This document shows positions 34,379 to 46,064 of a stretch of DNA of 64,000 nucleotides, piece by piece. How positions within the stretch are numbered: position 1 is the first letter of the stretch; the number at the start of each line of letters is the position of its first letter. The stretch comes from Apoda limacodes (Eukaryota; Arthropoda; Insecta; Lepidoptera; Limacodidae). The notes below the pieces were generated by a model. The model saw nothing but the letters and a program-made list of their open reading frames with translations, did no database searches and had not been told where the DNA came from. Both the position numbers and the translations under genes were made by a program. The DNA is taken from assembly GCA_946406115.1 (NCBI GenBank), contig OX291551.1, forward strand, positions 9,548,001-9,612,000, in the 5' to 3' direction.

Positions 34379-34695
34379 TTAGTTGGTATTTGAATATTTC
34401 AATGTATTCTGAATCCAGTCCAAGTATGCCGCAATTGCAGTATACACTCCAGGCCAACCTTCTTTTCCACAGCCATACCCAAAGGAGACAACTCCAATAG
34501 TTTCCCAATTTCCGTTATTCAACATTCTCATTAGAGGGCCTCCAGAATCTCCTCTGCATGAATCTTCGGCTTTTATCCCACCAGCGCAGATTTGAGAGTA
34601 TTCTAAGACAACTCGCTGTGTCCGATACTTGCTGAGACAAGCATTCTTATCAAATATCGGCAATTTCAATTTCTGCTTTACGGCGCTCTTACGTG
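34379..34695 (-). CDS. Gene 2 exon 7: catalytic Ser, C-terminus
   Basis: 317 nt including TAA, residues 286-390. It contains QICAGG, DSCRGDSGGPL (Asp330, Ser336), the VVSFGYGCG loop and the final helix YLDWIQ. Identical in length to gene 1 exon 7. Confidence 0.95.
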
Positions 34696-37600
34696 CTAGA
34701 AATTACAAAAGTGTCATTATGTCACATATTCTTTTTAATAAATAATAATTAAAACATGTTTTTTGTGACATACTACCAATTTTTTCATAGACTATGAAAG
34801 GAAAAAATATACATATTTTGCAATTATGGTACCGAAATAATAATAAGTAAACCACGCGTTTTGTTTAAATAAATGTACCTACTTAGATATTAAGTGTAAC
34901 GCAGTTAGTATGAAAAGATTTAAGTTACATTAATCTTGTCTTGAAAAATACTAAACGATAAACTTACATCACTTGATCGATATACATAATATTAAACCAA
35001 AAACACACATTTATTATTTGCACACTCTAGGAACTTATGAAGTTCTAGTACAACAATGAAATCAATATTATTCATATGTATGTATGTATATTCCTCTTTA
35101 TCTTAATTTAATGATGATTTTTATATTTATAAGGTCATGTATTAAGGCTTCATAAGTCCCTAGGAGTGTATTTGTCACGTTAATAGCAAGGTTATGTATT
35201 CGAAGTTAGAATATAGTCAGGTTTTAACCAGTCGGGTGTACTTCGATGATTTAATTAGTAAGACCGAATCTCGGGGTTGCAGGTTCAAGTCCTAGCTCGA
35301 CGTTTATTTTTTGTTTATAGTTTTGCTATAATTATTAATATTTATTGTTTGCAGTAATATCTACATAATATAAAGGTTAGAAAAGTTGTTTTGAAAAGCC
35401 AGATTGATACAGTAAGTAATGTTAAGTATACATTTTTATTTAACATCATCTTATATGAATAAGCAGTAATGTTTTAAACCACTAAGTATAACATAGATAG
35501 GTATTTCTTTATTTGACATCAGACAAAAAACAAATTTACAAAAATTTATAACAATAACACAGTTTTTTTTAGTTTTTGTATCATGGTTGTTACATGTTAT
35601 TACCTACTCAAAGTACGTGATATCACTAAAATACGAAATAAGCTGTGCCACAATTTATGTATTACTAGATTTTGCCCTAGGTTCCAACCGCCCTAAATTC
35701 AATTATCGGTGTAGGATTTAACGGAAACTCCTCAATTATAGAAAAAAACCTACTCACACTTGACGTTTATGTCCTTTCCCAGGACTCAAACTATCTCCGT
35801 CCAAATTTCATCTTAATTGGTACAGCAGTTTAATCGTGAAGAAGTAACAGACAGACATACAGGCGGAGATATTTTTGCATTTATAATGTTTATAATATTT
35901 GGATATGTAAGAATATTTGGTAAAAACGTCGATTAAAACTTTCGATGTTCATTTATCAGAATTTCTCAGAATCGATATAATTGCAATGACCAAAATACCC
36001 TGAGAAGAATAACTAGTCATAAGGATGAAGGAAACATCAATATACTATGTAATCCTTACCACTTAAGGTTTTCCCCCAGCCTGCAACAAATACATCATCG
36101 CCTGAATATAGCCTTGGACTGTTTGTGTTTACCACGCAAATGGGCTGGACATAGTCTGAAACACAAAAAAAACCTTTTTTACCATTGCCACTCGAAAAAG
36201 GGCATTTTATCCATCGATAACAGTGAATAAAACTCACTTTTACTCACAAGAGAATAAAAACATCTTAAATTTAGAACATTTGTTAAATTGTTTTAATTGT
36301 AATACTGGTTGTTTTATGTCATTGTTATCTTAGCACCCGGTAACAATTACCGAATATATACCAAAATGTGATAATAGTACATTTTAGTTTCTCACAGTCA
36401 ATGGTAAAAATTAAAGTAAAACCCTAAAAAAAATCATCTTGATCCTTTGTAACCCTCCCTACCATCTTCTGAAAGGTGAATGCGCGGGTAATCAGCCTGT
36501 CACATATATACATAAAACTTACAAGTATATCGTGCTCTCTGCGCTAGTCTTACTAGACCAATATCATCAGCTTTATTAGGTCTATTATCGGAATACCCTG
36601 AATGTGGATATGTGGCAAGTACAGGGATCTCTTGAGGTGGATCTGCGCACTGACCGTCCAAACAGTCAACTTCAGTTTGTGTGTTGTATTCTCCCAGACG
36701 AACTGTTACCCTAAAAAATTACAATCAAGTATTATTTAGTTTTTTAATACATAACTGCATCACAGTAAAGATATAAGTTAAAACACAGATAGAAGTACTT
36801 TGTGAATTATGGCCTACCTATGGCTAGTGCCGACATCACCTCCCCTCTATTACGATCCTATTACCGTGTTAGTATAGAACACGCACACATTGACGAGTAT
36901 ACATGTGTCATTTGTTTTTATTTATTAGTTTTCATGAATAACGTGATTATTACATGAAGTGTCTAAGTAAAACTTTTTGTGGAATGAGCTCCCTGCCAAG
37001 GTTTTCTCTAAGGACTACAGTATGGGGTTCTTCAAGAAAGAAGTTATTGAATTTTTGAAGGGTCGGCAACGCGCGAGTGATACCCCTGGTGTTGCAAACG
37101 TCCATAGGCCACGGTGACCGCTTACCATCAGGCGGACCGTGTGCTTGATTGTCACCTTAGTGGTATAAAAAAAAAAAAGTTGTGTGTGAAACAGTTTTCC
37201 TCTAACATCGATTTTAACCAACTTCTCGTCACTTTGCACTTCAATTTTAGATCCGTGTGTCCCACTGTGCGTCACTATTCTACGTCATTTTGCTTATAAA
37301 TTACTTTGTTGTTCGTCTGTGTATCTGTCTTTCAAAACCTTTCCTCAGTAATACGTAAAGGCATCAAGTTGAAATTAATATCAAATATTTAGGTCGATGG
37401 TACCTATTAACCGAAGCTATGGAAACAAGACACTGAAAATAAATATCGCCACTAAGGGAAAATAAAACGCAAGTACTCGAACACTGCTATAGAAGAACGA
37501 AATCATTAAATTGAAAATTTATATTTTTGTTCAACCTACCAATAATGAAAGATAAACGAAAATACCCCATTAACAACTTAACTGAATAATTAGAGAACGC

Positions 37601-40600
37601 CACCAAATACTTTATTTTGATAGACTTAAGTACCTTCGCCAAAAAAATTGAAGCTTCGGAAAAAAGGATACAGAAGACTTTAGAAGCCAAACGCAGACCA
37701 CAACGGTAAAGCAGTCACTTTTCCCTCCTTGTATATATTTCCACTTGTATTTTTATATGTATATCTATCATCCTGCTGGTACGGTAGGCTCTATCCTTCC
37801 CACTCCACATCTTAGACTGCAAAATCCTACACTACCTGCCCTATCTACACCGTCTTACTGGTGTCTTGGGCAGAGGTAATAGGCACACATGGGAATGCCA
37901 TGAGATGGACGAGACACTACTAGAATCACTCACTAATGCGGACTGGAAACGCCGCATACCTCTCAGTGATTGAGGACCCCCTATTTCTTCAATTACCACC
38001 TTTTAGTACGCTTTAAGCGCTTTACGCTTTACGCAGTTTTAAGCCCTCTGTAGAACCCCGACATTGAACGTTTTCTCCCATGTGACTCGTTCCTCGAGTA
38101 CTTGCAGTGGAACGTTGGCTGGTAAGATGCTAGAATGGAATGCATGGAACGGAATATTTAGGTCATTGGTCCTTTAGAGCTGCAAAAAATTTGTGCGTAG
38201 CTTGTGGGTGTGTAGCAGTAGATCCATGACTAAAAAAGTTTTAACTCCGCATATTTTCTTAGAGTATGACGTGTATATTTGTAGAATTACTCATTGGGTT
38301 CGATTCTCGCACAACTACTTATTATTTGTATGTTTTCTATGTATAATATGTATGTATTAGTATCCGTTGTCTAATATCCATAATACAAGCTTTACCTACT
38401 TCGGGCCAGACGGCGCTGTGTGTAATATCCAAAAATATCTATTAATATTTTATTATATTTACTTGATGAGATGTTGATTTTAATGTACTATCGCATATTT
38501 GCAGATGACGTCAAAACGGTTAGTTTCTGGCCTGTTGCACGATAATTATTTTATTTTTTTTTGCGTGATACAAAGTAATTAACAACAGTTCTATCACAGT
38601 TTAAATAATGCTATACATGCTTGTATTAAATGTATTTTATTTTTATTCTTAAGAGATGTAGTAGTAATGAGTGCAATGACAGTAAAAACCAGAGGAAATA
38701 TTTACGCTGGTAGTGTCAGCGTCGGCGTAAAATCCCAGTTTTTGTGCAGATTTCATAGTAATACCTACGTAATGTCATAAAACCTACCTTCATGAATAAA
38801 TTCTCAAATTTAAAAAAATATTCTCAAGAGAAGTTGCTCGTGTGGTACTTGCTACCAAACTAATTTTATAGAAAAATAAATATGTTAAATATTTAAAAGT
38901 TATATAAAGGTTGCTATAAAAAATCAGCTCGTCAAATAGATCTCATATTTACAAACTTTTAACTTTACTAAATAAACTTGTGTCGATGGGGGCTGAAGGG
39001 TTTCGATTGCTCCTTGCGTCTTGAGTGGCGAAGGAAGGTTTGAGCCCGGCGTGCACCAACAAGTCTTTTCCCTAATTTACTTAAGTCTACATTGATTTAT
39101 TTACACCACTGGCTTTCGGTGAAGGAAAACATCGTGAGAAAACCTGGATACGTCAAAACAAAATAGACGTATGTGAAGTACCAATCAGCACTGGGCCTCC
39201 GTGTGGACTAAGCCCAACAGTGAAGACGTGTAAGTCTGATAAGAAACTAATATTTAAAGAATTAACTAATAGATTAGAAAAGTAACTCATTTTCTAAGTA
39301 ATCAGAATTATTATTGATCGCGTTAGTTGTTTTTTTTTTTAATTTCAGGATCTTTAGCGCAACCTCGACTCACACTTGGCCAAGCAAGATTTATAATTTG
39401 GTGATGAATATTGAAAGTCTGCTCTACAGTTACTTAAAGTTTTTTGGTATTAATGTTTTTCATAATAGTAGAGCAAAAACGCTAACCGAAGCTGTGATTT
39501 TAGGTGGTAAGAATAAAATTATAACAAAACCCCTATCTTTAAATAAAAAGGATTTTTTTAGGAGTTTTTAAATTTTTCGATACTTACGGCTTACCAACTT
39601 CTACTTCAATGGCACCGACCAAGCAGTGTGCAGCCGTCAGAATGTAACGATGATTTATCAAAGATCCTCCGCAATCATACTTTATTTTTCCATTAGCTGC
39701 CGAAAAAATACGAAATGATTCCAAAAATATGAACTGCGGTGCCTCATAGCATATTATGCTTTTTATCTCCGAACGAATCCTGTGTGTCGAATACGTAAAG
39801 TTGTTGCTAAAAATTATCGTTTGAAATCCATAGAAATAAGATATACACATAACTAGCGCATTTAAAATTACGTATGAAATTCATCGATTGTCGCGAAACC
39901 GCAATGTATACCTTATTTCTATCGAGAAATGTTAGCAACAACTTACGTAATCGAGGCCCTGTTCTTATTTTAAACATCAACTAATAAAACACTATGAGAT
40001 TTTGTTTCTAGGAATAATATACATTTAGTTCTGCCAGTTTTCTATTAAAAACTGGATTCCAGTTTTTCATGCAAAATGGTTCTAAATAACATTTTATGTT
40101 AATAAAAGCTTGCATGGTTTTGGAAAACCATAGACAGATTTTGTCTTGAGATCGTGCCTACAAAAAATAAGTACAGAATTCGTTAAGCATATTAAAATTG
40201 TAACTTGAACAATTACTTAAATCAAATCCATTAATATGTTAATGTTAATTAAAAGTAGTTCAACGGGCAAAAACAATCTACAAACATTTCAAGCTTTACA
40301 AGCTTCTTTGCGGCTTCTTCTTAGAAGTCGAGTTTTAAAACTGTTTATTTTTAAAACTGATTGTGAAAAAGGTTTAAAATATATGCCTTATCGTATTCTC
40401 TATACGATTCGTAGCGCCTCTCAGCGTGCTTCATACAAACGAAATAAATTCTTACTTATTTGTGACGCTTGCTGATAAAACACCACGAAATTTTGCTGAC
40501 ATGTTCTAGTAATAAATATCTAGGTTTGCAGTGTGCCAGTTTTCTATTAAATTTTATCGTTCAAAAGTTATACACGATTCTAGCTTTTCATACAAAAAAG

Positions 40601-43600
40601 GTTTCAAAAAAGATTTCTAGTTAATAAAAACATTTTTTAAGATTTTGGGAAACCACAGACATAGATATTCAAAATTCACAGTAATTGATCAGTAAATGTC
40701 AAAAATAAATAAGAAATTCTTTTGTTTAAGGCCAGCTGCGAGGCGCCGCGAATCGTATGCTCTTAAGAAAAAAAATCATAAAATAGTAAAAAAACGATAA
40801 TTTTTAAACACACAAAACTAACGTATTCGATAACCCAAAAGAGCCATCCATGGATATTCATCAATATCTGTGGTTTCTCCACCCAAAATACGATTTCCAT
40901 TCGTATCAATACCACACTGGCCTCGAGGCGCCAAATAGGAATCCTCAGATGAAACTGGGTCCACAAACACGTCTTTTTTTACTGAGACTTGCACTGGTTT
41001 TGGCTGTAATTATTTAAGTACCACTTGGTTAGTAATGACAAACTAAACAATATTACACAACTACATTAAAGCGATATTATTACTAATTTAATCATTTTAA
41101 ATAAAAATAGTAAGTATCTGTTGAGGCAACCGGCTATGTCATCTTGCTCGAATATTTCTTTGTAATTAATTATTGTAAGTAACTAGTGATTACATATAGT
41201 ATATATAGTAGTATGATAATTATTGTACAGAAAAACAATATTTGAGCAAAGTGATATTGTTATTTAAATAACAGTGATAAAGTAAGTAAAAAATCGTGGA
41301 TATACATAAGACAATGAGATTAGAAATAATTGAGCAAATTAATATACTTAATACATACGGTCTGTTGATAAGAATTCCGATTAGGAATATGTGACGGTAA
41401 TGGGCCGCAGCATACTTTTGGGATAGATCGTTCGAAACCACAATTCGATTCTCTGAGAAACTCGATTAATTCAGTTGACAACGATGACAACTGTTCACCA
41501 TGTTGAACAGAAGACAGTAATTCAGGACAGCTATACAGTGAAATGCATTGACTTCTCCGTCCCAAAGGCGTTGTACATCTTTCTGAAATTTTAAAATAGT
41601 AATATAGGTCCAAGTATTTAACAGGTAAATCGAACATGGATAGTTAATGATATTTGCAGTAGCAATTTTTATTTTTAATTTATGTTTTTCATGCACATTT
41701 TTTTTAAATATTTGCTTCATAATTCTCTCTTCCTTAATTATCATAATAATTTTCAGACAAATATTAACTAACTAATACATAAAATCTTTCAACGCTAAAT
41801 TTAGAAACGAGTAGTTTAAAATTTATTTACAACTAGCTGGTTCCCACGACTTCGTCCGCGTGGCATTTAGTTTTATTACGCACTCCTCTTTGAAAAATTA
41901 AAAAAAATTCAATTGGCGGCGCTAGAGGTCGGGAACCCTCTTAAAATGAGAGCCGTCTGCGTATAGTCATATACTTGGTATCTTTATATTTCCGTTTAGT
42001 TTTTAATGTTTTTGCAGTCGGGTAAAAAAAATCTTTAAGATTTATTTCATTTTTTTTTTATAAATGAGTATGCACATTACACACAGCACCGCCTAGGCCC
42101 CAATTAAGCAATGCTGTGCTATGGATAGCCAGATAATATTTTTTGTAAATACATAGATATTATATATAAAAGACACCCAGTCTAAAGACAAAAATAAAAA
42201 AGAAATGTTTGTCTCATGCGGGAATTCGATAGATAGAGGTCCCAAAGATAATATCTTGAATAGAGTTGAGGGAACTATTAGTTACCCTTTCGTCATTTAC
42301 ATCAATTTCTTGGTCAGAGTTGCGCCTTAAAGAGCGTAGGATGTCTTGAGATAAATATGTATTATATTTTTTCAATAACGTTAAAGGATCCGAAAGACTA
42401 CAGATCACTAACAATACTAAAAACAAATGACGTTAACGCTTGGAGCTCCACACAGGCCTCCTTAAGAGTGTCATCCCAATGCTGATCACCTCCAAGCAGA
42501 TGAAGTGCCCTGCAAGCTGCTTAAAACGTAGCATGCTCTACGCCATGAACTGTTTTTAAAAAGGTGTAAGAAGTGGGCCCTCGAAAAGTATGCAGCGACA
42601 GGCGCAAGTAATAGCATTCGCCATTGTTAGGGTGGACCGTGTTCACTAGTTCCAAATCACGCTGCTTTAAAAACTCCCGGAAATGCCCGGCAGCTTCAAC
42701 GACAATTAAAAATACTTTTTTGTGTGCCACTTTGTCGTATACTAATATTTTGGTAAAGTAGTATTCTTGACACAGCTTGAGAAAGGCCAAAAGTGTAGTT
42801 TGTCGTGGATTTTCTACGCGACCTTTTTCATCTTTAGGGTCAAAGTATATCCGTTGGCTGTTTTCCAAACGAACATCCATTTACGTTCATGTATAGGGAA
42901 TCCCGATTTACGCAACAAATCTTCGGAGGAACTTATGTAGCATCTGATTTGGTATTTGGTAACTTCATCCCGGCCTGTTCTCTGAAGAGCAAATGTCGCT
43001 CGGTCGCTCCCCTTGTTCACGTATTTACAAATATTCATTATTGCCTCAAACCTAATTAAAATCCACAAAGCAAGATCAAGTAAGCCGTATTTTCATAGTC
43101 AGGTCATGGCTAGGTCACAGAAATCAACTACTTATTTAATCTTCAACCAAAATGTTAGTACCTAAATCACAATACGAATCAATTTTTTACGTATCGGTTC
43201 TTCCATATGATGGCTTGATTCTACATACAGCATATGCAATATCCGGAGGCTGACTCTCGACGGTAAATAATAAAAAAAAAATTTCAAACGTACGGCAATA
43301 TTAAATTGTGTCGTATAAAAGCTAAAAAAATTTTAATACGTACATTGCAATTACATTAAGCGGTGTGTTATCTTAATATAGTATTTGATTTTGTGACATA
43401 AACATATGTTAAAAGCTTTTAAAAATTTAATTTCAAGCGAAAATCGGTCTATGCTCTTGTTTATGTTAAAAATACTAGCTTTTGCTCGCGGTTGTACCCG
43501 TGCTAAATTTGGCCATCGGCGTTGGATTCCCGTGGTCTTCCTTAAGGTAAAGAAGTTTTTTATAGTTTGTCCACGTAGAATTCGGTTGAAATTATGTATT

Positions 43601-44443
43601 TCTGCGAAAACTTTTAAATTTTTAGTTTGTTCAATAGTCACTGTGCTAAATATTAGGTAAACGTGGACAATAGCCCAAATCACATAAGTGAGGGTAGCCC
43701 GTACCCCAACAGTGGGGAAGGCTGATGAGGAGGGAATTATAGCTCAACTGGATGCTTCATTAAATAAATTAAATTTTGCATTTATAAGTATGGATTTCTG
43801 TGAATCCGAACGATTACCAAGAGTCTGTTGATATTTTAATCTTCTTTATAATAAATTATTTGGCATTTAAATCAAGATTTCGTGTATAGATAAATTTTAA
43901 AAACTAGTAGGTACCTAAATTATAACCCATCTATCAAAAACTTACATTCCGCCAATACTTTATTAAAACTGGTTAAACTTCATTATGTTTAATCAAATAA
44001 ATTATTTATTATATATAAAGTTTCCTTACAAACAATGAGTACCTACTATATATGCATGTCGGTCTGTGTATGTTTTATTTATCTACCTTTACGTATTTTT
44101 TATACATTTATATTATTTAGTATTTATTATGCTTTTCTCTTTTTAACATTTCTTTCCGCGTCACTTACTTGTTTCTATCTCTATTATTTGTATGACAAGT
44201 TGGCCTGTAAAAAAGCGTTTTTTATCGATAAGGCCGCCTAGTTGTACTTTGAAAGTTTTATGTTGTTTTGTTTTGAATTATTTGGTGTGCAATTAAATTA
44301 AAACCTACATTAAATAAAATTATATTCTATTCTATTGGAAGGTTAAATGTATTATTATTATGAGTTCAATTGTAAAAATACTTACGTGCTTTAATGCCTG
44401 GAGAGACCACAATAATCACAATAAATACACAAAAATACTTCAT
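34379..44443 (-). CDS. Clip-domain serine protease, gene 2 (7 exons, 390 aa)
   Basis: Spliced gene read from 44443 down to 34379. Exons: 44443-44386, 41582-41359, 41003-40823, 39696-39588, 36710-36523, 36155-36060, 34695-34379; all GT-AG and in phase. The signal peptide is residues 1-19, so the mature chain likely starts at Gln20. Clip-domain Cys are 22, 32, 38, 67, 77 and 78; Cys124 ties the light chain; the activation site is NR|ILGG at 132/133; the triad is His178 (TAAHC), Asp240 (DDIGLVRL) and Ser336 (GDSGGPL); specificity Asp330. It is the paralog of gene 1, about 1.9 kb upstream in the same orientation, with the same intron phases. The role inferred from the family is a secreted cascade protease in melanization or Toll signalling. 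All residues needed for activity are present. Confidence 0.93.
35241..35303 (+). repeat. tRNA-like SINE head in gene 2 intron 6
   Basis: GGTTGCAGGTTCAAGTCCTAGC includes a B box matching the SINE at 3.9 kb. The ends GTCGG and TCGAC could pair over about five bases, but the A box is poor and the anticodon arm is not convincing. Confidence 0.5.
35668..35885. repeat. Lep1-like repeat in gene 2 intron 6
   Basis: Contains TGCCCTAGGTTCCAACCGCC, GGGACTCAAACTATCTCCG and GGTACAGCAGTTTAATCGTG, as in the copies at 11.2 and 44.8 kb. Confidence 0.65.
36060..36155 (-). CDS. Gene 2 exon 6
   Basis: 96 nt, acceptor TGTTTCAG, donor AGTG|GTAAGG, residues 254-286. It encodes YVQPICVVN and VFVAGWGKTL. Same length and phase as gene 1 exon 6. 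Confidence 0.93.
36523..36710 (-). CDS. Gene 2 exon 5: catalytic Asp exon
   Basis: 188 nt, acceptor TTTTTTAG, donor ACTT|GTAAGT, residues 191-253 plus one base. It encodes VTVRLGEYNT, the Cys207/Cys212 pair and ADDIGLVRL with Asp240. Unlike gene 1 there is no repeat of the exon end in the following 367-bp intron. Confidence 0.93.
36975..37172 (+). mobile_element. LINE 3' end in gene 2 intron 4
   Basis: Starts AATGAGCTCCCTGCCAAGG (WNELPAKVF in frame), then GGGTTCTTCAAGAAAGAAG and the 3' UTR ending CACCTTAGTGGTATAAA. Good match to the inverse copy at 57.2 kb. Confidence 0.75.
37173..38277 (-). other. Part of gene 2 intron 4
   Basis: No host exon. 37780-37975 is a more GC-rich stretch (reads like a decayed coding element), but I cannot name it. 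Confidence 0.4.
38278..38452 (+). mobile_element. SINE S1 in plus orientation, gene 2 intron 4
   Basis: GGGTTCGATTCTCGC (B box), GTATCCGTTGTCTAATATCC and GGGCCAGACGGCGCTGTGTG in sense order; the A-box end is missing. Confidence 0.75.
39050..39230 (+). repeat. Common lepidopteran repeat fragment
   Basis: GGTGAAGGAAAACATCGTGAG and GCACTGGGCCTCCGTGTGGAC are conserved blocks of a widespread element; related scraps are at 9880 and 22785. In gene 2 intron 4. Confidence 0.65.
39588..39696 (-). CDS. Gene 2 exon 4: catalytic His exon
   Basis: 109 nt, acceptor TTCGGCAG, donor CC|GTAAGT, residues 155-191. It contains DCGGSLINHRYILTAAHC with His178. A GTAAGC eleven nt upstream is a possible competing donor but would break the reading frame into exon 5. 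Confidence 0.92.
40030..40665. repeat. Two diverged direct repeats in gene 2 intron 3
   Basis: 40030-40145 and 40533-40665 share CCAGTTTTCTATTAAA at the start and GGAAAACCATAGACAG / GGGAAACCACAGACAT at the end. Unknown element. Confidence 0.55.
40823..41003 (-). CDS. Gene 2 exon 3: linker and activation site
   Basis: 181 nt, residues 95-154. The linker is rich in Val/Lys/Asp, then Cys124 and GNR|ILGGETT, then DEYPWMALLGYRI. The donor is taken as ATAC|GTTAGT, which gives Pro155 after joining. A nearby GTTATC is a poorer alternative. The exon is three nt shorter than in gene 1. Confidence 0.88.
41359..41582 (-). CDS. Gene 2 exon 2: clip domain
   Basis: 224 nt, acceptor TTTCAG, donor ACC|GTATGT, residues 20-94. 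It starts QRCTTPLGRRSQC and ends with PKVCCGPLP and a short linker. It has six clip-domain Cys, with a spacer between Cys 3 and 4 three residues longer than in gene 1. Confidence 0.93.
42060..42236 (-). mobile_element. SINE S1 next to Helitron fragment
   Basis: CACAGCACCGCCTAGGCCCC through GTCTCATGCGGGAATTCGAT; its B-box side is cut off exactly where the Helitron-coding fragment begins. Confidence 0.7.
42214..43080 (-). mobile_element. Helitron Rep/helicase fragment, frameshifted, in gene 2 intron 1
   Basis: Minus-strand frames read KYVNKGSDRATFALQ, DEVTKYQIRCYISSSE, SGFPIHERK, then VRLENSQRIYF, NPRQTTLLAFLKLCQ, TVHPNNGECYYLRL, HTFRGPTSYTFLKTV and ICSLSDPLTLLKKYNTYLS. This is the motif order of the segment between the Rep and helicase domains of Helitron proteins. 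At least two frame changes and missing ends show it is dead. Helitrons move by rolling-circle replication. Confidence 0.85.
43081..44385 (-). other. Rest of gene 2 intron 1 near exon 1
   Basis: 43470-43560 has a short Lep1-like patch (GCTCGCGGTTGTACCCGTGC). Otherwise AT-rich with nothing recognised. Confidence 0.5.
44386..44443 (-). CDS. Gene 2 exon 1: start codon and signal peptide
   Basis: 58 nt, MKYFCVFIVIIVVSPGIKA plus one base, donor GCAC|GTAAGT. A Lys near the N-terminus, a long hydrophobic core and a small residue at the end make a textbook secretion signal. Joining in phase 1 gives Gln20, a common first residue of mature clip proteases. Confidence 0.87.
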
Positions 44444-44804
44444 TTTAAATCACTAAAAATATTTTTATTAAAAAAATTAAATTAATTCATGTCGCGTGCT
44501 GAGGTAAAAAACCCGACAAGTTCTAAGTCTTTCTTGAGACTGGATCTGAGAGATTCACAACATTGATATACATATCTTGTTTAGTCGATAATTTAGTTCT
44601 CTCGGATGTATTTATGTATTTAACAGAGAGGTAGCTGCTGTTATGGCGAACCAAAATAAATAAAACATAACGGAGATTTTTTGCCACCTATTTTTAAGCG
44701 AATGTGAATTCCATATTTTGTCAGTAATTATAATGCTATAAACATACACTACGGTGAACGCACACGCTTCGCACGTGTACTTAGCTCCTCTTTATAAGAA
44801 ACTA

Positions 44805-45140
44805 GCTTTTGTCACCGGTTCCACCCGCCCTGAATTCGGTCATCGGTGTAGGATTTCAATGGCAACTCCTCAATTATAGAAAGAAAACCAATTTACACTT
44901 GACGTTTTCAAGTAGTCTATGTCCTTTCCCGGGACTCAAACTATCTACATGCCATATTTGCCCGCAGTTCCACCCACCCTGTATTCGGTTATCGGTATAG
45001 GATTTTAACGGCAACTTCTTAATAATAGAAAAAAAACCGACTCAAACTATCTCCATGCTAAATTTCATCTTAATCAGTACAGCGGTTTAAGCGTGAAGAA
45101 GAAACAGGCAGATAGATAGAGTTACTTTCGCATTTTTAAT
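44805..45140. repeat. Lep1-like repeats, two partial copies in a row
   Basis: CGGTTCCACCCGCCCTGAAT and TCGGTCATCGGTGTAGGAT appear, then again as GCAGTTCCACCCACCCTGT and TCGGTTATCGGTATAGGAT. The stretch ends GAGTTACTTTCGCATTTTTAA. Upstream of gene 2. Confidence 0.7.
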
Positions 45141-45849
45141 AATCCACTATGACCCACGCGCCACGGCCACGCTACGTACGAATGCGTGGCTTGGTGACGT
45201 TTCGCATACAAATGGATCCACGCAACTAACATGTGTGCGTGTAGCCCTGCGTGCGCTATGCGCATCTTACGCAGTCAGTGGATTCGTGGCTTTAACTGAT
45301 TATGAGATGGTTAAAAATACACTGAATAAGAAATTTTACACAATGTGTCCACCATTAAGGTACACCTGCACACAATGAGCGCCACTGTTAGAGGTTTTTA
45401 ATTTCCTCTTTGTAGTCACAAAGCGTGTTTCGAAAATTTACATGTTCAAAAAATAAAACTAGCTATTCTTTAAACGTATTTTATTGTTTTTAGAATATAA
45501 TATCTAACGGTAACTTTTGATATGCATTTCAGCTTAAGTGCACGTTACAAAAAGAATTTGTTGTGGAGCTAGTTGGTATATACATACACAGCAAATTTTT
45601 TTTTATTGTTGGTAGAATATACCTAACTTTGCGTTTAATTAAGCATTTCTGCTGAACCACACATTACATATTTATTAGTAACGGTGCTAGATGTCTATAG
45701 TACAGCAGGTAGTGCAGCTGATTTTTAGAATGTATTGCATTGTTTCCAGAATGATCTGCCCAGTTTGCATTTTTGTTAAAAGCGTTTGTACATTGCAAAG
45801 AATTATTGCTAAAAGCGTTTGTATATTGCAAAGAATACTAGTAATGCTG
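45141..45849. other. Spacer upstream of gene 2
   Basis: 45370-45480 resembles the GCGCC-type repeat at 16.4 and 33 kb. AAAAGCGTTTGTANATTGCAAAGAAT is duplicated at about 45778 and 45811. No gene. Confidence 0.5.
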
Positions 45850-46064
45850 CTATAGCACGGACGCTAAGCAGGAAGAATTTCGTTCAATTACCGGTCACTT
45901 TTTGTGTCTGTTGCACGCGCATAATTATTTGCCGTCGCACTCGCACAGATGCGATGACCTATGTCATAGAGGAGCGAAACGGCAAATAATTATGCGCTTA
46001 CAACAGAGACAAATAGTGACCGGTCATTGAACGAAATTCTTCCTGCTTAGCGTCCATGCTATAG
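45850..46064. mobile_element. 215-bp foldback MITE with ~85-bp inverted ends
   Basis: Ends CTATAGCACGGACGCTAAGC and GCTTAGCGTCCATGCTATAG; inverted similarity continues through CAGGAAGAATTTCGTTCAAT and CGCATAATTATTTGCCGT. TA at both borders could be a target duplication as in Tc1/mariner-type MITEs (inference). Confidence 0.9.

Noticed and set aside
35241..35303. Possible functional tRNA gene
   Set aside because: Good B box but a poor A box, no convincing anticodon arm and only about five paired acceptor bases; it matches a SINE head.
42521..43068. Two overlapping reading frames that could be a host gene in gene 2 intron 1
   Set aside because: The motifs are those of Helitron replicase and the frames are shifted; it is a dead element.
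44500..44520. GGGTTTTTTACC upstream of gene 2 as an NF-kappaB/Rel site for immune induction
   Set aside because: The A/T core is longer than the usual Rel site, and one such match is expected by chance in AT-rich DNA.
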